This document shows positions 53,272 to 61,790 of a DNA stretch of 64,000 bases, piece after piece. This DNA comes from Mycolicibacterium monacense (GTDB lineage: Bacteria > Actinomycetota > Actinomycetes > Mycobacteriales > Mycobacteriaceae), in assembly GCF_010731575.1 (NCBI RefSeq), contig NZ_AP022617.1, positions 5,022,001 to 5,086,000 of the forward strand. The letters run 5' to 3'. The position numbers were made by a program, and so were the translations under genes. The notes beneath the pieces were generated by a model that worked only from the letters and a program-made list of their open reading frames with translations, ran no database searches and was not told the origin of the DNA. How positions within the stretch are numbered: the first letter of the stretch is position 1; each line of letters begins with the position of its first letter.

Positions 53272-53991
53272 GTGACGATCACCTACGACGAGGCGCTGCG
53301 CGAGCGCATCCGGGCGCACCTGGCGGGCCACGACCGCCGAGCCGTGACGGACCCGACCAAGCGGCACGCCGCGGTGGCGGTGGTGCTGGTGGACTCCGAG
53401 CTCGGTGAGGACCGGGTGGACCCGGCGCCCGTCGACGACTGGATCGCGGGCCGGCCGATGCCCGATGCGGGCCTCGACGGCCGGATGGTCGACGTCTCGG
53501 GCGGCGCGGCGTTCCTGCTGTGCCGCAGGGCATCCCGGTTGTCGTCCCACGCGGCGCAGTGGGCGCTGCCCGGCGGCCGGCTGGACCCCGGGGAAACGCC
53601 GGTCGAGGCGGCGCTGCGCGAGTTGGACGAGGAAGTCGGTGTGGCGCTGCCGGATACGTCGGTGCTCGGCCTGCTCGACGACTATCCGACCCGCTCCGGC
53701 TACGTCATCACGCCCGTGGTGGTCTGGGGCGGTGGCCGGCTCGATCTGCGGCCCGCCCCCGACGAGGTGGTGGCGGCCTACCGGGTGGGCCTGCACCAAC
53801 TGCAGCGCGACGATTCGCCGCGCTTCGTCACGATCCCCGAAAGCCCCCGCCCGGTGGTGCAGATACCGCTGGGCAACGATCTTATCCACGCCCCGACCGG
53901 AGCGGTCCTGCTGCAGCTTCGTTGGCTCGCGCTCGAAGGCCGCCCCGATCGCGTCGACGACCTCGAGCAGCCCGTCTTCGCCTGGAAGTAG
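53272..53991 (+). CDS. Nudix hydrolase
   Basis: 239 residues from GTG 53272. The Nudix box GxxxxxExxxxxxxRELDEEVG is intact at ~105-125 (GGRLDPGETP, then LRELDEEVGV). The extra N-terminal and C-terminal parts suggest a larger CoA- or NDP-sugar-type member, but the substrate is unknown. Probably co-transcribed with threonine aldolase; a strong hairpin follows the stop. Confidence 0.88.
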   Translation: MTITYDEALRERIRAHLAGHDRRAVTDPTKRHAAVAVVLVDSELGEDRVDPAPVDDWIAGRPMPDAGLDGRMVDVSGGAAFLLCRRASRLSSHAAQWALPGGRLDPGETPVEAALRELDEEVGVALPDTSVLGLLDDYPTRSGYVITPVVVWGGGRLDLRPAPDEVVAAYRVGLHQLQRDDSPRFVTIPESPRPVVQIPLGNDLIHAPTGAVLLQLRWLALEGRPDRVDDLEQPVFAWK

Positions 53992-54001
53992 CCATTCCTT
54001 G

Positions 54002-54063
54002 CGCCGAAACTGCTGTCAGATCACATGTTTCGCCGATTCCGTGATCTCACCGCAGTCTCGGCG
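54002..54063. terminator. Long inverted repeat between convergent Nudix and helicase genes
   Basis: 23-nt arms (54002-54024 and 54041-54063) with three mismatches and a 16-nt loop; outer pairs CGCCGA/TCGGCG and AGATCAC/GTGATCT. As at 35126-35182, it begins CTTGCGCCGA and lies between two converging genes, so a bidirectional terminator or a copy of a small palindromic repeat. Confidence 0.65.
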
Positions 54064-54084
54064 ACCATGGGCGACGGGGATCGG

Positions 54085-56643
54085 TCAGTCAAGGTGGCCC
54101 GCGTCGACGAGGCGCACGACCGCCGTCCCCTCCTCGTCGGAGGCCTCCAGGTCCACCTCGACGTCGAAACCCCAGTCGTGGTCACCGGCGGGATCGTCGA
54201 GGATCTGGCGCACCCGCCACACCCCGGGCTCGCGGTCGAAGATCAGCAGCGCCGGTCCGCGCGCGTCGGCGCCGGTGCCCACGTCGTCGTGTTCGGCGAA
54301 GTACTCGTCACCGACCTGCGCCCAGTCCTGCGCCGTCCAACCGGACGCGGCGTCCAACTCGCCGAGTTCGGCCCAGCGGCGCCGGGCGAACAGCTCCACC
54401 CGGCGGAACAGCGCGTTGCGCACCATCGCGGTGAACGCCCGCTCGTTGCCGGTGAGCGGGCGCGGTCGCGCCGGTACCGCCACCGGGGCGTCCAGCGGCC
54501 GGTCGGGGCTGGTCAGCTGCTCCCACTCGTCGAGCAGGCTCGAATCGACCTGCCGCACAAGCTCACCGAGCCACTCGACGATATCGGTGACCTCGTCGGT
54601 GCGCGCGGCCGCGGGCACCCCGGAGCGCAGCGCCTTGTACGCGTCGGACAGGTAGCGCAGTACGGCACCCTCGGAACGGGTGAGCCCGTAGACACTCACG
54701 TACTCGCGGAAGGTGAATGCGCGCTCCCACATCTCGCGCACCACGGACTTCGGCGACAGCCGCCCGTCCGCGGCCCACGGATTGGTCTGCAGATACACCT
54801 CGAAGGTGTGCTCGAGCAGTTCTTCGAGCGGTTTGGGATAGGTGACGTCGTCGAGCAGTTCGATCCGCTCGTCGTATTCGATGCCCTCGGCCTTCATCGC
54901 GGCGACGGCCTCGCCCCTGGCCTTCTTCAGCTGGGCGGCCAGGATCTGGCGCGGATCTTCCAGCGTCGCCTCGATCACCGAGACGACGTCCAGGGCATAG
55001 GTTTCCGCCGATGCGTCGAGCACTTCGATTGCGGCCAGCGCGAACGTCGACAGCGGCTGGTTGAGCGCGAAGTCGCGGGGCAGGTCGACGGTCAACCGGT
55101 AGCGCCGGCCGTCGGGTGTGTCGACGCGTTCGATGATCCCGGCCTGCAGCAACGAGCGGGCGATCCCCACCGCCTCGCGGATGAGCTGCAGCTGACGTTT
55201 GCGGGGTTCGTGGTTGTCGGTGAGCAGCCGGCGCATCGCGACGAACGGGTCCCCGGTCCTGGATCCTTCCCCCGTCGCTTCGCTCGCCCGCGCAACGACA
55301 TCGAGAATCATCGCCGTCGACACCCGCATGTTGCTGTGCAACGGCTCCGGAACCGCCTCCACCAGCCGGGTCATGGTCGACTCGCTCCACGGCACCATGC
55401 CCTCGGGCACCTTGCGGCGCACCAACTTCCGGCGTTTCTTCGGATCGTCGGCGACCTTCGCGAACTGTTTGAGGTTCTCGACCTCGTGATCGGGTGCCTG
55501 GACGACGACGGTGCCGGCGGTGTCGTAGCCCGCCCGCCCGGCGCGGCCGGCGATCTGGTGGAACTCACGGGCGTTGAGCAGCCGGGTGCGGGTGCCGTCG
55601 TATTTCGACAGCGCCGAGAAGACCACGGTGCGGATGGGCACGTTGATGCCGACACCGAGGGTGTCGGTGCCGCAGATGACCTTCAGCAGACCGGCCTGGG
55701 CGAGCTGTTCGACCAGGCGCCGGTATTTGGGCAGCATCCCGGCGTGGTGCACACCGATCCCGTGGCGCACCAGCCGCGACAACGTGCTGCCGAAGGCCGT
55801 CGAGAACCGGAACGCCCCGATCAGGTCGGCGATCGCGGCCTTCTCCGCCTTGGTGCACACGTTGATGCTCATCAACGCCTGGGCCCGTTCCAGCGCCGAG
55901 GCCTGGGTGAAGTGGACGACGTAGATCGGCGCCTGTCTGGTCTCGAGGAGGTCGCCGATGGTCTCGTGCATCGGGGTGGTCGCGTACGAGTAGAACAGCG
56001 GGACCGGACGTTCGGCGTGGGCGACCAGCGCGGTCGGTCTGCCGGTGCGCCGGGTGAGATCCTCGCGCAGGAAGGTGACGTCGCCGAGCGTGGCCGACAT
56101 CAGCAGGAACTGGGCGTGCGGCAACTCCAGCAGCGGCACCTGCCAGGCCCAGCCGCGGTCCGGGTCGCCGTAGAAGTGGAACTCGTCCATCACGACCAAC
56201 CCGATGTCAGCGTCGGCCCCCTCGCGCAGCGCGATGTTGGCGAGCACCTCCGCGGTGCAGGCGATGATCGGCGCCGCCGCGTTGACCGCCGCGTCACCGG
56301 TGAGCATGCCGACGTTCTCCGCCCCGAAGACCCCGCACAGCGCGAAGAACTTCTCGCTGACCAACGCCTTGATCGGCGCGGTGTAGTAGCTGCGCAGGTT
56401 GCCGGCCAGTGCCGCGTACTGCGCGCCCGTCGCGACCAGCGACTTCCCGGACCCCGTCGGCGTCGCGAGGATGACGTTCGCGCCGCTGACCAGTTCGATC
56501 AGCGCCTCCTCCTGCGCCGGATACAGCGCGGTGCCGCCCGCCTCGGCCCACGCGGCGAAGGAGGCGAACAGCTCGTCGGGATCCTCACCCTTCGCGCGCA
56601 GGGTGGACAGATCGCTCGGATCATCGAGCAGCGGGGTGGTCAT
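54085..56643 (-). CDS. Ski2-like DEAD/DEAH RNA helicase with DUF3516
   Basis: 852 residues. Motif I TPTGSGKS (~60-67), motif II VVMDEFHFYGD (DEFH, a Ski2-like variant), motif III MSATL, motif VI HQIAGRAGRAG. Residues ~450-840 are the DUF3516 region specific to actinobacterial members. It likely unwinds structured RNA, in mRNA turnover or ribosome maturation. Convergent with the Nudix gene across a hairpin. Confidence 0.9.
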   Translation of the reverse strand: MTTPLLDDPSDLSTLRAKGEDPDELFASFAAWAEAGGTALYPAQEEALIELVSGANVILATPTGSGKSLVATGAQYAALAGNLRSYYTAPIKALVSEKFFALCGVFGAENVGMLTGDAAVNAAAPIIACTAEVLANIALREGADADIGLVVMDEFHFYGDPDRGWAWQVPLLELPHAQFLLMSATLGDVTFLREDLTRRTGRPTALVAHAERPVPLFYSYATTPMHETIGDLLETRQAPIYVVHFTQASALERAQALMSINVCTKAEKAAIADLIGAFRFSTAFGSTLSRLVRHGIGVHHAGMLPKYRRLVEQLAQAGLLKVICGTDTLGVGINVPIRTVVFSALSKYDGTRTRLLNAREFHQIAGRAGRAGYDTAGTVVVQAPDHEVENLKQFAKVADDPKKRRKLVRRKVPEGMVPWSESTMTRLVEAVPEPLHSNMRVSTAMILDVVARASEATGEGSRTGDPFVAMRRLLTDNHEPRKRQLQLIREAVGIARSLLQAGIIERVDTPDGRRYRLTVDLPRDFALNQPLSTFALAAIEVLDASAETYALDVVSVIEATLEDPRQILAAQLKKARGEAVAAMKAEGIEYDERIELLDDVTYPKPLEELLEHTFEVYLQTNPWAADGRLSPKSVVREMWERAFTFREYVSVYGLTRSEGAVLRYLSDAYKALRSGVPAAARTDEVTDIVEWLGELVRQVDSSLLDEWEQLTSPDRPLDAPVAVPARPRPLTGNERAFTAMVRNALFRRVELFARRRWAELGELDAASGWTAQDWAQVGDEYFAEHDDVGTGADARGPALLIFDREPGVWRVRQILDDPAGDHDWGFDVEVDLEASDEEGTAVVRLVDAGHLD

Positions 56644-56704
56644 CGGGCGGTGGGGTGGGTTACCGGCACAGTGGTCCAGCCTGCCTGAACGGCTTCGCGG
56701 GGTG

Positions 56705-57484
56705 TCACCCGCGGCGGCGTGCGGCGGTCCACGGCTGCTCGTTCTTCTCCCGCCGCGCGCGTTCGGCGGCGCGGTCGTCGGCCCAGAACTGCTCGAAGGT
56801 CTGCCCCGGGTGCACGTTGGGGACGCGGTTCATCAGGCGGCTGAACCAGCGCGGCGCCACCTCGGGCTCCCACTGGGGGAGCGCCGTACTGATCGCGAAC
56901 ATCGTCTTGAGGAAGACGAAGACGCCGAAGAACGCCGAGGGCGCCCCGGTGAGAGCCACCCCGACCATGCCGAAGATCAGCGTCAGGTGGACGACCAGGA
57001 CGCGTCCGACGCCCTGGTCGGCGGTCCGCTCGAGATGACGAAACGGCATCCGGTGCAGCCCGGGCAGGTCCACGACGAAGTCGACGGCGAGCAGGACGAC
57101 GACTCCCAGGCAGCCGTAGGCCACGCTGCGCCAGTCGATCGCGGCGAAGCCGCTCTCACCGTTGCGGTCGAGCAGGAACAGGATGACGCCGAGGAACACG
57201 CCGTGCGCCGCGCAGAATGCGAACCCGGTGACGGCGAAGCCGGTGAGGAACGAACTGCGCGCCGCGCGGCGGTCCGTGTTCGGCGCCTCGTAGCGGAAGT
57301 GCCCGCGCCGGGGACTCCGCTTCTGGTGGACGAGGATTCGGAGCGCGATGAACGCACATACCGCGACGTTCTCCACCCAGTAGACCGCGAGTGTGGTGCC
57401 GCCGGACCACTGGGCGGCGAACCACCCGGCCGCCGGCACGGCGACGACGCCCAGCAGCGTCAGCAGATGGACGAACCGGATCAC
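56705..57484 (-). CDS. Membrane protein, DUF6498-like
   Basis: 259 residues from GTG 57482-57484; six or seven membrane helices with YWVENVAVCAFIALRI near the start and a soluble C-terminal tail of ~45 residues ending in a basic stretch. The pattern fits the DUF6498 group. Function unknown. It follows the thiocyanate hydrolase operon by 18 nt on the same strand, so it may be co-transcribed. Confidence 0.72.
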   Translation of the reverse strand: MIRFVHLLTLLGVVAVPAAGWFAAQWSGGTTLAVYWVENVAVCAFIALRILVHQKRSPRRGHFRYEAPNTDRRAARSSFLTGFAVTGFAFCAAHGVFLGVILFLLDRNGESGFAAIDWRSVAYGCLGVVVLLAVDFVVDLPGLHRMPFRHLERTADQGVGRVLVVHLTLIFGMVGVALTGAPSAFFGVFVFLKTMFAISTALPQWEPEVAPRWFSRLMNRVPNVHPGQTFEQFWADDRAAERARREKNEQPWTAARRRG

Positions 57485-57502
57485 GGCTCGGTGTCTGCGG
57501 CG

Positions 57503-57853
57503 TCAGGCTTCGAGCCGCGCGCGGATGCTGCTCAGCCGCTGCCGCAGTTCGGCCTCGTCGATGACGCCCCGGGCGAGCAGCGAGTGGGCCAGTGACACCA
57601 ACTGGTTCTCGGGATAGGGCAGGTCGGCGTAGACGGTCGCCGACAGGGAGTCCTCCTCATCGCGGCGTTCCTTGAAGGTGGGGACGTTCGTGTCGCGGCA
57701 GGCGCCGTGGTCGAGTGCGTCGCAGAGGCCGTCGAGGCTGGTCTTCCATGGCGGCACCGGGTTCTCGACGCCGTATTTGGCGGCCATCCGCGGCCACACC
57801 TGACCGCGTTCGACGATGCGGGCGAGGGTCTCGATCGGTTCGGGGGCAGTCAT
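57503..57853 (-). CDS. Thiocyanate hydrolase-associated small protein (P15K-like activator candidate)
   Basis: 116 residues from ATG 57851-57853, 4 nt after the gamma-subunit stop. It has a helical N-terminus, two Cys (LCDALDHGAC), FKERRDEEDS and a C-terminal helix with YADLPYPENQLVSLAHSLL, a pattern shared with nitrile hydratase-type accessory/beta N-terminal segments. Cobalt thiocyanate hydrolase of Thiobacillus needs a ~15 kDa activator (P15K) encoded with its subunits; size and position here match. I cannot confirm homology from memory alone. Confidence 0.6.
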   Translation of the reverse strand: MTAPEPIETLARIVERGQVWPRMAAKYGVENPVPPWKTSLDGLCDALDHGACRDTNVPTFKERRDEEDSLSATVYADLPYPENQLVSLAHSLLARGVIDEAELRQRLSSIRARLEA

Positions 57854-57857
57854 GCGC

Positions 57858-58565
57858 TCAGTCGGTGATCGGGTGGACGGCCGGCCGGGTGTCGACGATG
57901 ACGTTGGTGGTGACACCCGGTTTCGGAAGCGCGACCCCGATGAGGCAGTCACGCGTGACGATCTCGGCCAGTTGGTCTTCGGTCCAGCCGTCGGTGCCCT
58001 CTGGTCGCATCGGCATCACCATGAAGCGGTGTTTCTGGTTGGAGTCCTGCACCCGGACCTCGACGTCGTCGGGCAGGTAGAGCCCGAATTCGGCGAGCAC
58101 CTGACGCGGCCAGCGGACCAGGCGCCGACGGTAGTTGGGCGTGCGGTACCACTCCGGTGAGTTGCCGAGGATGGGCCGGGGGTAGCAGGAGCACAGGGCG
58201 CAGACGATCACGTGGTGCAGACCCGGTGTGTCGGCGAGGATTTCGAAGGCGGTGAAGTCACTGGGCGTGCCGAACCCGGTCGGCTCCATCCAGTCGACGC
58301 CGACCTCCTTGCTCGCGGTCATCGGTTCGCGCAGTGCGAGGTCCTTGAAGTCGGGGTCGAGCCATGCCCGCGCCACCAGACGCGCGGCGGGGGTGGGTCC
58401 GATCTGCTCGGCGAACTCGGTGAAGTGGCGGTGCTCCTCGGCGGTGAAGATGCCCTTCTCGATGCACAATTCGCGCAACGCGATTTCGAGGACCTCGAAG
58501 TCGGTGATCTCGTCGACCATCGGTTTGACGGTCCGGTCGTGGTCGTGGTCGTGGTCGTGGGTCAC
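57858..58565 (-). CDS. Thiocyanate hydrolase gamma-type subunit (nitrile hydratase alpha fold)
   Basis: 235 residues from GTG. The His/Asp-rich N-terminus (DHDHDHD) and the metal claw VCALCSCYPRPILG (Cys122, Cys125, Ser126, Cys127) followed by SPEWYR and DSNQKHRFMVMPMRPEGTDG closely match the gamma subunit of cobalt thiocyanate hydrolase. The claw normally reads CTLCSC; here Thr is Ala123. The Cys would carry the low-spin Co(III) and be oxidised to sulfinate/sulfenate. Operon order beta-alpha fusion, gamma, activator. Thiocyanate to COS and ammonia is the expected reaction. Confidence 0.83.
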   Translation of the reverse strand: MTHDHDHDHDRTVKPMVDEITDFEVLEIALRELCIEKGIFTAEEHRHFTEFAEQIGPTPAARLVARAWLDPDFKDLALREPMTASKEVGVDWMEPTGFGTPSDFTAFEILADTPGLHHVIVCALCSCYPRPILGNSPEWYRTPNYRRRLVRWPRQVLAEFGLYLPDDVEVRVQDSNQKHRFMVMPMRPEGTDGWTEDQLAEIVTRDCLIGVALPKPGVTTNVIVDTRPAVHPITD

Positions 58566-58583
58566 GGTGGTGTCCTCCGGTGT

Positions 58584-59423
58584 TCAGCTCGCCGCTTCGA
58601 GCCAGCGTTCGGGCAGTTCGGTCTGCAGGGTGTCGGTGGCCGTGCCGGTGTAGCCGTGCCAGAGCTCGGACTGGTTGAACCGGACGACGTAGAACCACTC
58701 GGGTGTCGCGTCGGGGCGATCCCAGGTCTCGTCCTCCGCCGCCGGGCTCTCGTAGGCCACCTTCGCGATCACGCCGGTCGCACCGCGGGTGTACTCGGGG
58801 GTGCGGGTGTAGAACAGCACGGGCAGCTCCCGGACGCGAACCGCGTCGCCAACGGCGAACTTCGGTTGACCGGCCAGCCCGGCGTACACCTGCGGATCGC
58901 CCTTGCCGACCGCGTGGCGGTGGTGTTCGTTGCGCTTGACCTGCGAACCGTCACCCTCGAACTTCGGTTGCGCCTCGGGTTTGCCGCCGTCGAGCCCGTC
59001 GGCGTAACGCGCCTTGACCTCGGCCATGCGCTCGGTCAGCTCGGTCAGCCCGATGTGGTGTTTCTCGACGAGGACCCGTGCGACCGCGAGCAGCCAGCGA
59101 CCGTAGTAGGGCAGCCCGAGATACTGCGCCCGGCCGACGTCGACGTTGCCGATCCGGCGCCGCTCCTCGGAGAGCCAGATGCCGCGCCAGGCGAGGACTT
59201 CGCAGATGACGTAGGTGGCTTCCTCCCACTGTTCGTACTGCTTGTTCTCGTACTTCATCGGTGCGTCGGGTTCGCCGCCGACGTCGTGCACCGGTTTCAG
59301 GTAGGCCGTGATGCGGCCGTGGTCGAGCAGATCGGGTGTCGGCGCGTCCGGCAGTTCCGGATACGCCGACTTGAGTCGTGCGACGAGGTTCAACTGTGCT
59401 GCGCGGTCGGCTGCCGTACTCAT
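58584..59423 (-). CDS. Thiocyanate hydrolase beta-alpha fusion subunit (nitrile hydratase beta fold)
   Basis: 279 residues. The first ~150 match the thiocyanate hydrolase beta subunit (VPHDVGGE-like VHDVGGEPDAP, then EVLAWRGIWLSEERRR and GLPYYGRWLL). The last ~110 match its alpha subunit (KFAVGDAVRVRELP, FYTRTPEYTRGATG, YESPAAEDE, TELPERWLEAA). In Thiobacillus these are two proteins; here they are one chain joined by a charged linker at ~150-165, which recalls the single-chain nitrile hydratase beta subunit. 162 bp of upstream gap face the MFS gene. Confidence 0.82.
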   Translation of the reverse strand: MSTAADRAAQLNLVARLKSAYPELPDAPTPDLLDHGRITAYLKPVHDVGGEPDAPMKYENKQYEQWEEATYVICEVLAWRGIWLSEERRRIGNVDVGRAQYLGLPYYGRWLLAVARVLVEKHHIGLTELTERMAEVKARYADGLDGGKPEAQPKFEGDGSQVKRNEHHRHAVGKGDPQVYAGLAGQPKFAVGDAVRVRELPVLFYTRTPEYTRGATGVIAKVAYESPAAEDETWDRPDATPEWFYVVRFNQSELWHGYTGTATDTLQTELPERWLEAAS

Positions 59424-59573
59424 GGGTCTTCCCCCTGTGGCGCGGATGGCGGTGCGGCGACGCTGTGAGACCCGGCGGCCGACGCGTCAGCAAACATTCT
59501 TGATCAAAGTTCGCTCGACCGCAGTTCGTTTGTCGGAATCGGGGATGCGCTTTGCCGCGTCGCACTCCCGCGT

Positions 59574-59586
59574 TATCGTCCCCGAA
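59574..59586 (+). promoter_or_regulatory. -10 box for a leaderless start of the MHS transporter
   Basis: TATCGT (59574-59579), 6 nt, then ATG 59586. TTTGCC at 59551-59556 with a 17-bp spacer could be the -35. No ribosome site precedes the ATG. Confidence 0.5.
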
Positions 59587-60962
59587 TGAGCGATGGGGAG
59601 ACGCTTTCCAGTTCGACCGGTCCGACCCGCGCGCCGACCAGCACCAGGCGCGCCGTCCTCAACACGATCAGGGGGTCGGCGGGAAACCTGGTCGAGTGGT
59701 ACGACGTCTACGTCTACACCGTGTTCGCGACGTACTTCGAGGCGCAGTTCTTCGACCAGGACGACGAGAACTCCACGTTGTACATCTACGCCATCTTCGC
59801 GGTGACGTTCGTGATGCGGCCGGTGGGTTCGTGGTTCTTCGGCCGCTTCGCCGATCGCCGCGGGCGCAAGGCGGCGCTGATGGTGAGCATCACCGTGATG
59901 TCGTCGTGCTCTTTCGTGGTCGCGGTGATGCCCACGCGGGAGGTGATCGGGTACTGGGCGGCGGTGATCCTCATCGCGGCCCGGCTGCTGCAGGGGTTCG
60001 CCACCGGCGGTGAGTACGGCACGTCGGCGACGTATATGTCCGAAGCCGCCACCCCGCGCAGGCGCGGATTCCTGTCGTCGTTCCAGTACGTCACCCTCGT
60101 CGGTGGGCACGTGCTGGCGCAGTTCACGCTGCTGATCGCGCTCAGCGTCCTCGACGTCGAGGCGGTGACCGCGTGGGGATGGCGGATCGGGTTCTTCATT
60201 GGCGGTATCGCGGCGTTGGTGGTGCTGTGGATGCGCCGCTCGATGGACGAATCGCTCAGCGACTTACACCTGGAGGCGATCCGCGAAGGCAAGGACCGTG
60301 AGGCCGGTTCGGTGAAGGCACTGTTCACCACGCACTGGCGGGCGCTGCTGCTGTGCTTCCTCATCACCGCGGGCGGCACCGTGGCCTTCTACACGTACAC
60401 GATCAACGCACCGGCGATCGTGAAGTCCACCTTCGGATCCGACCGGGCGCTGACCGGGACGTGGATCAACCTGCTGGGCCTGATCTTCCTGATGCTGCTG
60501 CAACCACTGGGCGGGCTGCTCAGCGACAAGGTCGGACGAAAGCCACTGCTGATCTCCTTCGCCGTCGGCGGCATCCTCTACACCTACGTGTTGCTGACGT
60601 ACCTGCCACAGACCACGTCGCCGTTGACGGCGTTCGCGCTGACCGCGGTCGGCTACATCATCCTGACGGGCTACACCTCGGTCAACGCCATCGTGAAGGC
60701 GGAGTTGTTCCCCGCGGACGTCCGCGCTCTCGGTGTCGGATTGGGTTACGCGCTGGCGAATTCGGCGTTCGGCGGCACGGCGCCACTGCTGTATCAGGGA
60801 GCCAAGTCGAGCGATCACATCGGCTGGTTCATCGTCTACGTGACGGTGGTGATCGGGGTCAGCCTGTCGGTCTACGTCTTCGGGCTGAAGAACAAGGGCA
60901 TCACCGCGCTCGACCGTGAACAGGGCAGTGCCTGGCGCGTCCCCGAGCCGGCCGCCCGCTGA
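59586..60962 (+). CDS. MFS transporter, metabolite:H+ symporter (MHS) type
   Basis: 458 residues, 12 membrane helices. MHS landmarks: GNLVEWYDVYVYTVFATYF at helix 1, the RPVGSWFFGRFADRRGRK loop 2-3 motif and GFATGGEYGTSATYMSE in helix 4. Relatives carry alpha-ketoglutarate, citrate, proline or shikimate. Divergent from the thiocyanate hydrolase operon, but no link to thiocyanate is evident. Ends 2 nt before the convergent tetR stop. Confidence 0.9.
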   Translation: MSDGETLSSSTGPTRAPTSTRRAVLNTIRGSAGNLVEWYDVYVYTVFATYFEAQFFDQDDENSTLYIYAIFAVTFVMRPVGSWFFGRFADRRGRKAALMVSITVMSSCSFVVAVMPTREVIGYWAAVILIAARLLQGFATGGEYGTSATYMSEAATPRRRGFLSSFQYVTLVGGHVLAQFTLLIALSVLDVEAVTAWGWRIGFFIGGIAALVVLWMRRSMDESLSDLHLEAIREGKDREAGSVKALFTTHWRALLLCFLITAGGTVAFYTYTINAPAIVKSTFGSDRALTGTWINLLGLIFLMLLQPLGGLLSDKVGRKPLLISFAVGGILYTYVLLTYLPQTTSPLTAFALTAVGYIILTGYTSVNAIVKAELFPADVRALGVGLGYALANSAFGGTAPLLYQGAKSSDHIGWFIVYVTVVIGVSLSVYVFGLKNKGITALDREQGSAWRVPEPAAR

Positions 60963-60964
60963 GG

Positions 60965-61543
60965 TCAGACGCGACAGGCGTCGTCGATCAACTGCGCCGC
61001 CGCCGAGCGGGCATGCACCATCGGGGCCGTGTCACCCATCGACGTGGACAGCGCCGTGGCGCCCTCGAACAGCACCAGCAGCTGTTCGCCCAGCAGGTAC
61101 GGGTCGCGGGCGCCCGCCTCGGTGGACACCTGAGCCAACCGATCGGCGAACCACCGCTTGTGTTCGCGCACGATCTCGTCGACGCCCTCGAGCGCTCCGG
61201 CGGATTCCACGGCCGCATTGTGGAAGGGGCAGCCGCGGAACCGCTTGACCGCCGACGCGTCGAAGATCGCGAGAAGGCGCTCGCGCGGCCCGAGACCGGG
61301 CAGGTCCAGCCGCCGCTCGGCCGGTGAGCCACCGTTCTCGGCGATCTCCCGCAGGTACGTCTCGACCAGCTCGACCTTGCTCGGGAAATGTTGGTAGAAC
61401 GTGCGTTTGGAGACCTGAGCCTCCTGCGTCAGCAGGTCGACACCGGTGGCATGGATGCCACGGCGGTAGAACAGGGCCGATGCGGCGCGGATGATGCGCT
61501 CGCGCGCACCGCGCCCGCGGCGACCCGCTGGCGCTGTCGTCAC
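60965..61543 (-). CDS. TetR-family regulator of the NmrA gene
   Basis: 192 residues from GTG 61541-61543. HTH ERIIRAASALFYRRGIHATGVD..VSKRTFYQHF is typical TetR, with a YezE-like ligand domain (GCPFHNAAVE). The GTG start is preferred because TATGCT (-10) lies exactly 7 nt before it with TTGACG 18 bp further up, a leaderless layout; ATG 61553-61555 overlaps the -10. A repeated ACCG-N-TCGGTTTACTT operator sits in its spacer and again at the nmrA promoter. Confidence 0.85.
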   Translation of the reverse strand: MTTAPAGRRGRGARERIIRAASALFYRRGIHATGVDLLTQEAQVSKRTFYQHFPSKVELVETYLREIAENGGSPAERRLDLPGLGPRERLLAIFDASAVKRFRGCPFHNAAVESAGALEGVDEIVREHKRWFADRLAQVSTEAGARDPYLLGEQLLVLFEGATALSTSMGDTAPMVHARSAAAQLIDDACRV

Positions 61544-61555
61544 GGGCGGGAGCAT

Positions 61556-61571
61556 ACCGTTCGGTTTACTT
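61556..61571. promoter_or_regulatory. TetR operator copy 1, inside the tetR promoter
   Basis: ACCGTTCGGTTTACTT, almost entirely within the 18-bp spacer between TTGACG (61575-61580) and TATGCT (61551-61556) of the minus-strand tetR promoter. 15 of 16 bases match copy 2. Confidence 0.7.
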
Positions 61572-61698
61572 GAGCGTCAAGAACGCGCTTATTGCACCAT
61601 TTCTGGCAGCCGAAAAGACGCTTCAGGGACCGCTGTTACGTCTGGCTCGGTGGCTGTTCTCCTGTGTTGATGCGATATTGGCCGCAAAGCTAAAGCAC

Positions 61699-61714
61699 AC
61701 CGATCGGTTTACTT
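61699..61714. promoter_or_regulatory. TetR operator copy 2, over the nmrA -35 region
   Basis: ACCGATCGGTTTACTT overlaps TTTACT (61708-61713), which with TACGTT at 61731-61736 (17-bp spacer) makes a likely promoter for the NmrA gene. ACCGATCGGT is a perfect 10-bp palindrome. Same orientation as copy 1. Confidence 0.7.
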
Positions 61715-61790
61715 TGATGCGGTCTGGCGGTACGTTCAGGATCACCGGCCCTGGACACGGCAGTGGCTCAACCACATCGAGGAGATACCA

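Noticed and set aside
54025..56688. An 887-codon plus-strand open frame opposite the Ski2-like helicase
   Set aside because: The opposite strand carries all helicase motifs; this frame has no recognisable domain or ribosome site.
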